45,857 nt of DNA, taken from assembly GCA_950295325.1 (NCBI GenBank), contig OX485809.1, positions 18,678,144 to 18,724,000 on the forward strand. The letters run 5' to 3'. Source of the stretch: Polytrichum commune. Taxonomy: Eukaryota; Streptophyta; Polytrichopsida; Polytrichales; Polytrichaceae. Shown in pieces: positions 18,683 through 29,524 of the stretch. Below the pieces are notes generated by a model, which ran no database searches, had not been told where the DNA came from, and was given only the letters and a program-made list of their open reading frames with translations. A program made the position numbers and the translations under genes. Numbering within the stretch: position 1 is the stretch's first letter; each line of letters begins with the position of its first letter.

Positions 18683-20011
18683 CCTTAATCTTGTGGTGGC
18701 ACTAGTTTCATAGCGTAAAGAAATTTAGTGTCACCTTCACTAATTGCCCCATGTGCACTATTAGCCCACCCTCGCTAAATGGGATGATCAGTGTAGCTCA
18801 GGATTCTAAGTTGAGCTGGTTTTCAGAGAGGTGTAGAAATGTTGGTGACAAGGCCTTCAAGCTCGTAATTTATTTGGAGCATGCTAACCTGATCAATTAT
18901 TCATTGTAGTTCTGCAGAAGTAGGATTGTTGGTGGGAGAAGTTTCCCACATTTTGTATCTGCTTCGATCGTCTGCTCGACTAAATGAGTTGGGTCAGAAT
19001 ATTGGAGTTGACTAGAAATTCAGTTCTAATGAGGAACACTAGAATATTCGGTGCAAGTGTCCGCACTAGTGTAATCATTCAATGTTTAGGAAAGAACAAA
19101 ACAAAGCTACCACGCACAGTGCTAGATTCGCAAACTTTCCAGTTGCGTAAGAGAAGTGTTCAGTGATGTAGGTCAACTGCCTAGGGCTTGTGTACTGTCT
19201 CATCTGTGGACTGAGATCCGATCCGGCCTCTGAAGTCCAAATCCATTCTCGTCACAAAGTACCCACAAATTCTTTACAATGTATAAAAGTTGGTATAATG
19301 TATACAAGTTAGATGAGCTGTATTGCTCCTATGAGAAACTTTGAGGGACCTTTTAAGTCTTGGGAGGGGGGCACTCAATATAGCCTGTACGGTACCGGGT
19401 GGATATACGAAAGGGTACCTAAATCTGGCTTACAAAGTATACTTATGGGAGGGGAATTGTTTCACCTACTTTTGTACAAATAAATAGGGTAAAATGAGGT
19501 TCGTTGTGGGAGGTAACCATAACCTAAGGCCCCCTTGAGATTTCTCACAAGGAGAGTTTATTTTCTCCAAGTATATCTTATACCCCCTAAAAGTTCATAT
19601 GTGTTAATCCACGAAGAAATTATTGTCATCCCACATATCATACTTCAATTATTATCAATAAGAAGTGATTTATAAGCATGCCTCCAAAGAATGTCAATTA
19701 TTTTCCCAATAGCTCATATTTTTTATACATACTTGAGGCAATTTACTCTTGCAGTTCAAACTTTCTGTATACATATATGAGATTGTTTTATAGTCTATGA
19801 TTCGTATATATAGTCTATTTTTTTGGTCATAAAATTTCTTGTGTGCATGGGCTTTTAATAAGAGGCCCACACGCAAGTGGCTCCAACTCTCAAAGTAGAG
19901 TCCCCCCGTACTTGGCGTGGTTATCCATCTTTGGAATGGTCGTTCATGCTCATGTGGCATACGATGATGCAATTTTCATCCAAATATTATGAAGCATGGG
20001 TGCAAAACTAA
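18683..20011. other. Intergenic, no gene seen; includes relic of an O-methyltransferase 5' flank
   Basis: No conserved ORF. The first part (about 18780-19170) resembles the sequence just upstream of the O-methyltransferase gene and is described separately. The rest is AT-rich with short chance ORFs on both strands. Confidence 0.55.
18780..19170 (+). repeat. Diverged duplicate of the O-methyltransferase 5' flank
   Basis: Collinear matches to about 25230-25740: CCTTCAAGCTCGTAATTTAT against CCTTCAACCTCGTAGCTTAT; TGATCAATT in both; GGAGTTGACTAGAAATTCAG against GGAGTCCACTAGAAATTCAT; and ATTCGGTGCAAGTGT against ATTCAGTGCACGTGT. The order and rough spacing agree. No methyltransferase exon follows this copy. 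It is either a relic of a duplicated gene or a dispersed repeat that also sits in the gene's promoter region. Confidence 0.5.
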
Positions 20012-20532
20012 TGCCCCCTTCCCACCTGACTTTACCAAATAACCAAAGTATTTCCTAAAAACCGGGTAAAGCTCCCTTGGTTATAGCGGAGGCATCCAGC
20101 TATCCCAATGCACTTACTAGAACTTGCTCTGGAGATTTTCAAGTAGGTTTTAGTTTAGTAGCTTTCACACATGTTCATTGTTTTATCTACCAAGCAATGA
20201 ATGTTGGGTAGTTTTTGTCCCATCCCCAAATGCCTTACTACTCACCTATCTTACCATCGGTTTTTGTTAATGCAGCTCCTCGTGCCCTCATAGCTAAGAC
20301 TAAAAAGCAACCAATCACAAGGGCGGGAGGCGAAACTCTTAAAGGCCCTATATTCTTGCTTCATGTTTAGGTACCAATGGGAGGGTTGGTGCTTAAGGCT
20401 TAAAATCTCCACTTTTAAGCCATGCCGCATCATTTGCCAACTAATCTTGGCACTAGATAATGTCGATGGTATGAAGGCCGGAATGCTAGAACCAACTTTT
20501 AGTCTTAGCTAAAGTCAGGTGGAAAGGGGCCA
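20012..20532. mobile_element. MITE with about 25-bp TIRs and TAA TSD (PIF/Harbinger-like)
   Basis: Ends form an imperfect inverted repeat of about 25 bp: left TGCCCCCTTCCCACCTGACT, right complement TGGCCCCTTTCCACCTGACT. The trinucleotide TAA flanks both sides (20009-20011 and 20533-20535), as expected for PIF/Harbinger or Tourist elements. The element is 521 bp with no coding capacity. Assignment rests on TIR and TSD only. Confidence 0.65.
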
Positions 20533-20549
20533 TAAGCCTACTCGATATA

Positions 20550-20768
20550 AATCCTAAGGTCCTTATCTTGAACCCCTATATTATTAATAAATAAAATAAA
20601 ATGGTCCACATTTAAACTCTATCAACCTTACTTGTAATGAAATTGTACACTTTTGACAATCCCTAATTTGTGTGGAAGTCTTTTATAAATTTTATATCAA
20701 GTGAATTTATTCCTCCCTACATAAGGCCACACATAGTTTCCACAATGCACTATGTGACCCGCCTGGGA
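20550..20768. mobile_element. Relic of the hAT-type MITE (right half)
   Basis: Collinear with the right half of the MITE copies at 55-574 and 18105-18610. Shared features are TCCTTATCTT-AACCCCTATATTA, AATGG-CCAC, TTACTT-TAATG, and an eroded terminus CACTATGTGACCCGCC replacing CACTAAGTGATCTACCCG. It is much more diverged than the other two, so the family has been active over a long period. The left half is absent. Confidence 0.65.
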
Positions 20769-23455
20769 AATCCAAAGCCAACAAGGATAATGATCGCATT
20801 TGGTTGCTTCTCATGCCCAAGACCTAAACCAATGATAAATTGCAATTCAAGAGACCAACCCAACCATTAACCACAACCACAAGGATTCGTACATGACAAA
20901 TATGATTGAACAAAAATCGTATAGTCATGGTTGTTTGGGGTTATTAACGAGAATGGGAGCACAAGTACCATCATGACCATGACCTTTTAATGGGTTTTTG
21001 CACTCCTTCCTTGCTCCATTTAGTAATTGACAAAATTACTAAATGCCTAAACTCCTCCCATGCTAGTGCTTCATGCCTAGAACATTCCTTCAATGTATAC
21101 TAAAGACGCTATATATTGGTTTAAGGAAGCTAGTGGTTTTGACTTTGAATATTCATCAAATATTAAAGTGAGGCTAAAAATATGTTTTCTTACTTTAAAC
21201 CTATGTTTAGAACAAAGGCTATTACTAATTATTAGTTTTATATCAACCATGTAGCCATATGTATGTGCAATAGCTTAAAGTGTTGGCTTAAGCACCCTCT
21301 ACCTTACCTAAACTTCCCGTTTAGGGCCCGGATCATGCTATGAACCCTACCTACCGGCTCACATTTTTGCCCAATCGGCTAGCTTCCCGAGGTTGTTTCC
21401 ACAAACTAAGCTTGGGTCTAGTGTCTCTAACCTTCCACCAACCTATGATAGAGTTTTTGGGTCATTTTGACCACTTTCATATTGCCAATCAAGTAACTTT
21501 TTTGGTTAGATTTTGCCAACTTCTGAAGGTGGTTTTCGCAAACCGTGTTGAGATCTAGTTTCTCTAATCTCCTACTAGCCTAGGGTAATGTTTGTAGGTG
21601 ATTCCGACCACTTGCATGAGGCATTGTGCCATGCGCATCATGTTCATGCACACACCCTGCTTACTATCTAATGCGTTTCTAGGTGATACATCACAAATTA
21701 TTTGAGCGCACTTCCACTAACACATTCAAATCCTTAGCCTTGTCAAACCTAAGGAACATGTTAGCTTATAAGAAGATCAACAATAAGAGAATACCAACAA
21801 TTAGTTTAATCTTTAAATCCTTTTCTTGACACCTTACTACTTGTTTTTGAAGGACTGTTGTTTGTCCGTATTGCCACATAGTTTTAGACCGCTTAACATC
21901 TAGATCTAAAATTTACAAGTTTACACACACTCTCTAAGTTGTCTTTGCACATATGAACTAAGATAGCCAGAATGCTCTAAGAATATCCTTATATGCTTCA
22001 AAACAAATACCTACTAAACAATTGAACTCGGTGGCTTGACACCTTGACGAAATGTTGTAACTAGTTGTTTTGACGCATTTTTGCCCCATGTCCAATTCAT
22101 GACCAACTAGCACATAAGGACATAAAAGTAATCTACTAGTAAAAATTTCTCAATGTCATTATAATGACTTCGGATCTATAGTAGTTTCATGGCCGGTTAA
22201 ATTACTAAGGCCACACATTTACCACTACCAAACATAGTGTTCAATAGTAGAATAGTTATCAAAATTAACTGGAACCAACTCTAACACTAGTTGTACAAAT
22301 CTATATTTGACGTCAACCACTAAAATGCCATTTTTGGCCATTCTCATAATCTATGGCCAATAGTCTAGCTTCAATAGGTTGGTTTACCAAGGTCATGTCC
22401 TTAAAATATAGCACTAAATGCTACCTCAACATGACCACGACCACCTTTGCAGTGTACGCAACCCTAATGATGTGTATTTACACGACATACTATCTCATAC
22501 AAGCATTTGTCATATAATAGTTCATCGATTCGACAAAAGATAGCTATTTTGCTTTGGAAATGCAATGGACATGCAACGGACATGCCTTGCATTCTTCCTT
22601 CTCTCCACATTTTATCGCGGAATCTTAATTCAATGTCTCCTTCTATTTTCTTTTTTGGTCGTGGTTTGTAAGTTTTCATTTCCTAATTTTAAAGTAAAAT
22701 CATAATCTTTGGTAACAATGATCTTGAGTGTTACAATTGTCTTTGTAACCATTGGCCAATGTGTCTTCAAATCACATCAAGTTCCTTCATTAATTGGTCA
22801 ATGTTAATTCCAATCCAAGAAATATTGTTTTTTTTATTAATTCCCAACATTTGATTATGACTTACAAATCATGTAATAAATATCTAGCGCCTAGATCAAA
22901 CTAGAGCCTTCATTGCCATGCAACAACCTGTGTCATCAACCAAAAACAGGGTAGCACAAACAAAATCATGATTATCTTGATTATTTCATAACAACTCCAA
23001 CATATGATCATTCTTAGACTAGGTATCCATTTGAGAATGGTTTATATGTAGGAGTTATTGTGAAATACCTTAAGATGCTTATTCCTTTCACAAGCATGAA
23101 CAATCTTTAAGTAGATTCTTTCTTAGTCCAACACTTAGTAAATTTCTCAAGTTAACGATCCCTCTCACAGGGTAATTTTCTATCTCAACCATCATTGGAC
23201 TCTTTCCTCCTAATTTATTTAATTTGAACTTGTATCTCAACTGTGTCCTAACTTCTTAAAGACCTCAATTTCTAAGTGTTAGAGCGTCCCCACTGGACAC
23301 CCCAATGTACTGGGCAAAATAATTGTTTTTAATGCCCGAAAGCGTGGGTGCTGATGGTGCCGACTTTGGGTTTAGGGCTGATACCCAATATTTGGCTGGT
23401 ACAAGCCTCGGGCTGGCCCATTATGTTTAGCAAACCTCATCTGTTGAACAATAAA
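20769..23455. other. Intergenic, no gene seen
   Basis: About 2.7 kb of AT-rich DNA with only short ORFs (up to 72 codons) that show no recognisable protein pattern. I saw no clear repeat boundary, RNA gene or transposon ends. Confidence 0.5.
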
Positions 23456-23465
23456 TCATAAAATT

Positions 23466-24320
23466 TAGTTTCATTTTAGAATGACAAAGTCCCTTTGAAT
23501 TGTAAGTGACAAAAATTATAACCTGAGTGCTAATGAGGATTTTGTAATATTTTTGACTTCCAAGTTAATTACATACTTTATTGGCGGTTTCACTTTGAAA
23601 ATGAAATCTAGTCAATTGCTTATTTATTCAATGGAAGTGAACATATATATTGGATTTGAGACCTTGAAAATGAAGTGCACTCAATATGGGATTTGTGGAC
23701 AAGTAGCCTTCAAAAACCCAAGTACAATTTTTTTGGAAATCGGGCGGGCGGGCAGCAGTTTTCGGGCAGGTGTAGGATAAATGTCGAAACCCTGCCCCTG
23801 ACAGAATATTCCCCCCCTCAAAAGTTCGTGTAGGGGGGTATTTAACGTCCTTAATCTTCAACCATGCGTTGACCCTTTCTTCATGGCTACCTTACCTGGC
23901 CGAAGCCATGCCCGACGGGGGACATTAAATACCCCCCCACGAACTTTTCGGGGTGTTAGATCCAGGCCTGGGAAGCCGCCCGTCTAGAAAATCTAGATTT
24001 TTTGGACCCGACCGAAAACTGCCGCATGCCCACCCGATTTCGAAAAAACCATTGCCCTTGCATTCTTGAAGGCCACTTACTCACAAATCCCATATTGAGT
24101 GCACTTCACCTTCAAGGGCCAAAATCCAATATATTTGTTCACTTCCATTGAGTAAATAAGCAATTGACTGGGGTTTCATTATAAAAGTGAAACCGTCAAT
24201 AAAACATGTAATTAACTTGGAAGTCAAAAATATTACAAAACCCTCACTAGCACTGAGGTTATAATTTTTGTGACTCACAATTTGAAATTGTCTTTGTCAT
24301 TCTAAAATGACACTTAAATT
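23466..24320. mobile_element. Large foldback element (long inverted repeat)
   Basis: The left arm (about 23466-23850) is the reverse complement of the right arm (about 23915-24320). Shared blocks include TTTTGACTTCCAAGTTAATTAC, CAATTGCTTATTTA, CACTCAATATGGGATTTGTG and GGGGGTATTTAA, with the mirror block near 23920. The centre is around 23885. The arms agree well over most of about 390 bp with scattered differences and small indels. An RNA from either strand would fold into a very long hairpin. There is no coding capacity; ORFs at 23553 and 24081 are the two arms read in mirror image. The TSD was not resolved. Confidence 0.8.
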
Positions 24321-24325
24321 TAGTG

Positions 24326-25783
24326 TGCTGATTTAGTATGTGTATTTTATAATATTTTAGGTAATGCCGTCTACTTTCACAAGTATTCATACTATGTAGA
24401 AAATTAATGTGAGTGACTATTTAATTTTATGCTACTTTTGTCCTAATATAACTAATATTCATTGTGTTGCTTGGAAGTCTCCATTGTGTCTTGGACTTAC
24501 ATTAATTCCACACTGACAAGAAAAATAATGTGACCCACACTAATTATCCTCATGTCGATTTTGCACCCGCACTGACAGGATTAATTAGTGTACTTCTTTT
24601 GTTACAAATGGCTAATGAAGTCACATTATGCACCTCATGAGAGGTCCACCTCAGAGTCACCCGAGCAGTAAACAACGTGGAAAGGTCTGTGCATGATTGC
24701 GGTGACGGTCATTGGGTCTATAGTTTTCTGTATTAAAAGTAAGCAACCTTGCCGTCCTAAGATGACTACTTGGAAACGAAGTTCCAGAAGTGTTGGTGTT
24801 TGGGGAACATACCCTACATCGCTACTATATTCTAATCAAATGACCACTTTAATATACTTGAGGCCGGATTGAGGCCCAGCCTGATCTCTCATAATTTGGG
24901 TTAGTAGGATTGTTGGGTTTCATCAAAATTTATATTAGGGGCCGGTCTGAACACTTACTCATTCCATGTGGCATCTTAAGTGACACAATTTTAGTGTCAA
25001 ACCATGGGACCACTTGAAGAAATGAGGACGAGCATTTCTTGGGCCCGAACTTTCAACATGGGCCTAAAATGGGGCCTCCTCACTTTATGTGTGAGAAGAT
25101 TGGGCCCGCAAAAGTTAATAGAGTTGGGCCGGCGGTGCTCAGGCCGGCCCCAAGCCATGTATAAAGTTTGAGAATCAAGCTCACATGCTCATCGGTTTCT
25201 AAGTTGAAAAGATTGGCTCGCTTGGAGCTCAAATTCGGTCGATTGTCCGAGCAGTGTAGGAGTACTGAAGATGAAGCCTTCAACCTCGTAGCTTATCCGA
25301 CACTTTCTTACGTGATCAATTCGCTACAGTTTCCGAGGGGTCGGAATTTCGGCGGGTCTTCCAACATATTTTAAACCCGCACATGCTTGGAGCATGATCA
25401 TAGGGCTTTTGAGTCGAAGTGCAAAAGAACTGATCGCAGTAACAATTCAAACTTCAGTTCTCGAAACCGCTGTATCTAGCTCGGTTGGTTAGACCGATAC
25501 TCCGAGTCTGAGCATTGGAGTCCACTAGAAATTCATTCGACCTAAGATTTTTATTAGACGACTAAAAATTCAGTGCACGTGTGGAAATATATCCAATCCA
25601 TGCTTTGAAGTTAAAGTACAAGAAACGATCGTAGTGTGCGAGATTCATCACAATACAACATCCACTTCTTGGATCCGTGTTCAGCTCTGTTCATTCGAGT
25701 AAAGTGTCGAGTCCAATTGGTCCTCAAACCGACTAGAAAATCCAGTGATTCAGGTGAGGAATTCGCGATCGAGCTCTCGAAGC
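24326..25783. other. Upstream region of the O-methyltransferase gene
   Basis: No gene was recognised. The last 500 bp is the likely promoter and 5' leader of the gene at 25784. Part of it (25230-25740) has a diverged duplicate at 18780-19170. No firm TATA box was assigned. Confidence 0.5.
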
Positions 25784-28700
25784 ATGGCTGACCTTGAGCC
25801 AACGAACAAAATCAAACAGGTAACGAGTGTTGGCTCTTCCGAAAAGTCGGCGGAAGCCGCAGCTATGGCGGCCAGTATCGACATGGCGCTGACGATCACG
25901 GAAATGTGCACGAGTTGGATGTATCCTGCGGTGCTCCGCACCATCGTGCAGCTCGACGTCCCGCACATTCTTGCCACAAATCACGCAACAAACTCCTCGC
26001 ACGAAGAAAATGTGGGCATGACGGCCGAAGAGATCCTGCAGCACATCATGATAACGAAGACGCAGGAGAATGAAGATTTACAAGCGGCGCGTCCAAATGC
26101 AGTCAACCTCGAGCGCTTCCTCCGGTTCCTCACCACCAAGGGCATCTTCGCCGAGCACATCAACATTCGTCATGATTCGGAGGACCACAATGTCAGTAAT
26201 GGTCGTGTGGAGCGCCGATTCTCGTTAACGCCGTTGTCGAGATGCTTCGTGCCGGGGGACGGAAGCTTCCACGCCGCCGTCTTGTTCTTCACATTAGGTC
26301 CCGAGTACGCGGCCACCCTGGAGTACCTCTGGTAAGTATGTAACCTAAGCCAACCCCGACTTAATTTAATCTTAGTGGGATCTTGGGTGAATGTTTTTGG
26401 TGGCAAAGATTCCGTGTTCCCGACTTTGTCCATTGTCGACCACGGTCATGCTCTTGATAAACACTTGCTTGCTAACAGTGGCCTTTTTACACACGTGACC
26501 AAGGGTTGTGGGGAAAAATGATTTAGGATGGTCATGGTCTGTCTACGGTCCGGAAACCATGAACAAGAGAAATCCCTTCACTTTTTGAAAGCCTTGGACA
26601 TCATATTTCAAACACTTACATTTGAATGGTATGTGTTTAAGCGTGGATCTAAGAATGGACAAAGAGTCTTCATTCATGAGAATCTTTATTTTGATAATGA
26701 ATCGAAATGATTCTTATACAAGCTCCAAAATTTATGGCTGCCGGCACGTTTTGAATTTGCTAATCATCTCGCTCTGATTGCGTGTTTCATACTCCCACAA
26801 GAAGTGGGTGCAGAGAGAAAGGTATCCAAAATAACACACACGCCTTTCTTAGTCTCGATGTACAAACTCATTTAGCACCATCCATGGAGAGTCTAGGGCT
26901 CTGTCTCCTGCTTATACGTCGCGGTCAAATTCTTTCCTCCACTGTAAATGTAGTATATAACTTGAAGTTGACACTTCCGAGAACTAGACATGATCAATCA
27001 AATCAATTTGTGTCAGTGACTCGGTGTTGAAGTCGGAGGAGCCATTCACAAATGCGCATGGGATGAATCAGTTTGAGTACATGAAATCCCACCCCGCCTT
27101 CTTGGCGATGTTCAAGAACATGTTCATGGCCGCCTCCGCCAAGCTCATGCCGTTGCTTCTGTCAAATTACCATGGATTTGAGGGTGTGCGGAGGCTGGTC
27201 GATGTGGGAGGGAGCTCCGGCAATATGTTGGCAGGCATTGTGCAAAAATACCCGCACATCCATGCTATCAACTTTGACCTTCCCGAGGTGGTCGCGACTA
27301 ACGCCCATCTTCCTGGTAAGCCATGAGAATGTGCCATCTTTTTCTTATCATATCAGAGTTATCCATTAATTCAATAGGAGTTTCGGTCAGAGTTGGTTGT
27401 GTTGCATGTAAAACTTTCCATGTTCAGTTAGTTTTTTGGTGCAAGTCTGGAGTTAGTATGGAGGTTTGAAAGGAAAACAGTCCATATCGGTTCATTGAGG
27501 GCCAAACTTCTATTGGTGCTAAATTGAGTTTAGCCCTCAATGAACCAATCATATAGAATGCCCTTCATTTAAACCTCCACACCCGCTCCAAGCATGCACC
27601 GAGAAACCTAAGAGCACGCTTTAGAAATATTTTTTTCTAGGGGGGGGGGGGGGGAGGGTCCATAGTCCAAAAACGTAGGGACCGATTTGAAACGATTTGA
27701 GGCAAATTGAACCCTTGATTAAGACCATCTTTTGGAAAAGTGGTTCTCCAAAAACATGAGCTCTCCCTTGAGCTTCATTTCTTGGTTCACATCATTAGTG
27801 TTTGTTTCCCTCCAACAGGTTGCCATGTAGGAGACACCTTACTTTGCCTCTTCTTGGTCTTGGACCCCCATCTAAAGGTCTTTAGTCCAATTTACACCTC
27901 TCGGCCAATAGAATTGCTCCATTCTATTGAATCCTCCCCCTTGGCCCCTATCTTAAGTGTCCCTTACCGAACATGGAAAGTGTTGTTTGTGATTAAACAA
28001 TCAACTTCCAACCAAAAGTTTGGTTGAATTAACGGTAACTCTATTGTACCTTTTATTTGGGCATGTTATCACGCAGGAGTCAGGTGTACATAGTCCCCCA
28101 AACTAATTAAGCGTGTTCCTTCCAATTTTGAGGTCAACATGCTTTTGTGTTGGTAGGATGTCCCTCTGTGCTGATTAAACTAGGTTTATAACCATGAAAG
28201 GGGTAGCATGTTCTATCCTTGCGAGATTTTTGGTAGGTTTTCGGTCACTTGAAATTCGCCCGACTTATGTCATGGGTTTTTACATACCTCAATTGCACAA
28301 GGGTCAAAAAAGCTGCACTTATGAAGCATGAATGAAGAGCCTCTTCACTCAGAAGCTATTTCCCCCTTTCGGGTTGGCTCTATCTAAAGGAACTGTGGCA
28401 GAGGCAACCGATGTAATCATGGTAGTGTGGGGGTAAGGATTATTTTTGTTCAAGTATGAAAATGGGTTGTGACGTTGCCACCTTGGAGTTGTGTGGGTCA
28501 AATTGGTGGGTGCCTATGCTTTAGATTTGTTTGAAGGCCCAAGTTCCAAACCTCACGAGGCCCCTTTTGAGAGTGATTCATATTGCCATCCCATTATCCT
28601 GATTGAGACATTATTTATACATGTCACAATCTAGTCCTTTGCTCGGGGATCCTCCGTATCTTGAGTACGCGTGATTTACTGATAATCCAAATCAAATCTA

Positions 28701-29524
28701 TGATTCTAAGAATATGAGAAATACATTGAATGTTGAAAATTGGATTGTCATAGTCTAATATAGATTAGGTCATGAGGAGGACTTGGAGATTAGTCAACCT
28801 AGTGATATTCAAAATCTCATATGAATATGTTTTCCTTTACAATAATCAACATAGACAATTATGGTTGATGATCCACAGGTGTTGAGCAAGTGGGAGGTGA
28901 TATGTTTGAGAAAGTGCCAAGTGGATGTGATGCCATCTTCATGAAGGTAAACACTAAATGAAAAGCTCATTTTAGGAGACACACATGTAATCAACACTTT
29001 TTAAATGCATAGGGTATATATATAATGCTCATAATGGGAGTCCAATAACCAACCATGCCATGGGAGGGGTATTTTCCATGCAATATCAATTACTAACACG
29101 GATACAAAATCAACCATGCTGGATTGCTGCCAATTTTTGCCCCATAAAATGTGGCATAATCAATTCTACCCACCCTTTACATGTGTTTCAATGGCATGTG
29201 CAGGGGATATTGCATGATTGGAATGATGAGCATTGCATCAAAATCCTCAAGAATTGTTGGACGGCATTGTCCGATGGAGGGAAGTTGATCCTCCTTGACT
29301 TCATCATGCCCATGGAAACTCCACTTGAAGCCTCCATTCCTCTAGTGAGACAGGAAGTGTTCAGAGCAGATACCTTGATGCAATTTCATTGTCCAAGTGG
29401 TAGGGAGAGAACCGCAATGGAGTTGGAAGGGCTTTTGAAACAAACAGGATTCACAAGCTTGCAAGTTGTTGCTGAAGTTGGTTCCTTTTACGTCATGGAA
29501 GCTTTCAAACAAATGTCAAATTAA
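25784..29524 (+). CDS. Class II plant O-methyltransferase (COMT-like), four exons
   Basis: Predicted SAM-dependent small-molecule O-methyltransferase of 411 residues, probably cytosolic. Exons are 25784-26331, 27017-27315, 28879-28946 and 29204-29524. All introns are GT-AG and exon phases agree. The N-terminal dimerisation domain (exon 1) is followed by SAM motif I LVDVGGSSGN, the NFDLPEVV strand (exon 2), a GDMFEKVP block (exon 3), catalytic His in ILHDWNDEHC, then GKLILLDFIMP and GRERTAMELEGLL (exon 4). This is the complete set for the caffeate/flavonoid OMT family, slightly longer than the usual 360-370 because of a polar N-terminus. An in-frame ATG at 25745 would add 13 residues; 25784 is preferred because MADLEP fits the family better. 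The substrate cannot be read from sequence. No stop or frameshift was seen. Confidence 0.88.
26332..27016 (+). other. Intron 1 of the O-methyltransferase gene
   Basis: The donor is CTCTG followed by GTAAGT, and the acceptor is TTTGTGTCAG before TGACTCGG. The junction creates a Cys codon where many family members have Trp or another residue. AT-rich; no other feature was recognised. Small ORFs at 26528 and 26782 are not conserved. Confidence 0.75.
27316..28878 (+). other. Intron 2 of the O-methyltransferase gene
   Basis: The donor is CTTCCTG followed by GTAAGC, and the acceptor is GATCCACAG before GTGTTGAGC. It holds the foldback at 27428-27613 and a poly-G run. No nested gene was seen; an ORF at 27740-28027 lacks any recognisable pattern. 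Confidence 0.75.
27428..27613. repeat. Intronic foldback MITE or hairpin (intron 2)
   Basis: Arms of about 75 bp around a short loop near 27520-27545. Key paired blocks are GGTTCATTGAGGGC with GCCCTCAATGAACC, TGGAGGTTT with AAACCTCCA, and TTGGTGCA with TGCACCGA. It lies in the 1.56-kb intron 2 (27316-28878), so it is transcribed with the gene and could be a small-RNA precursor. A run of about 14 G lies just downstream at 27642-27655. Confidence 0.75.
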
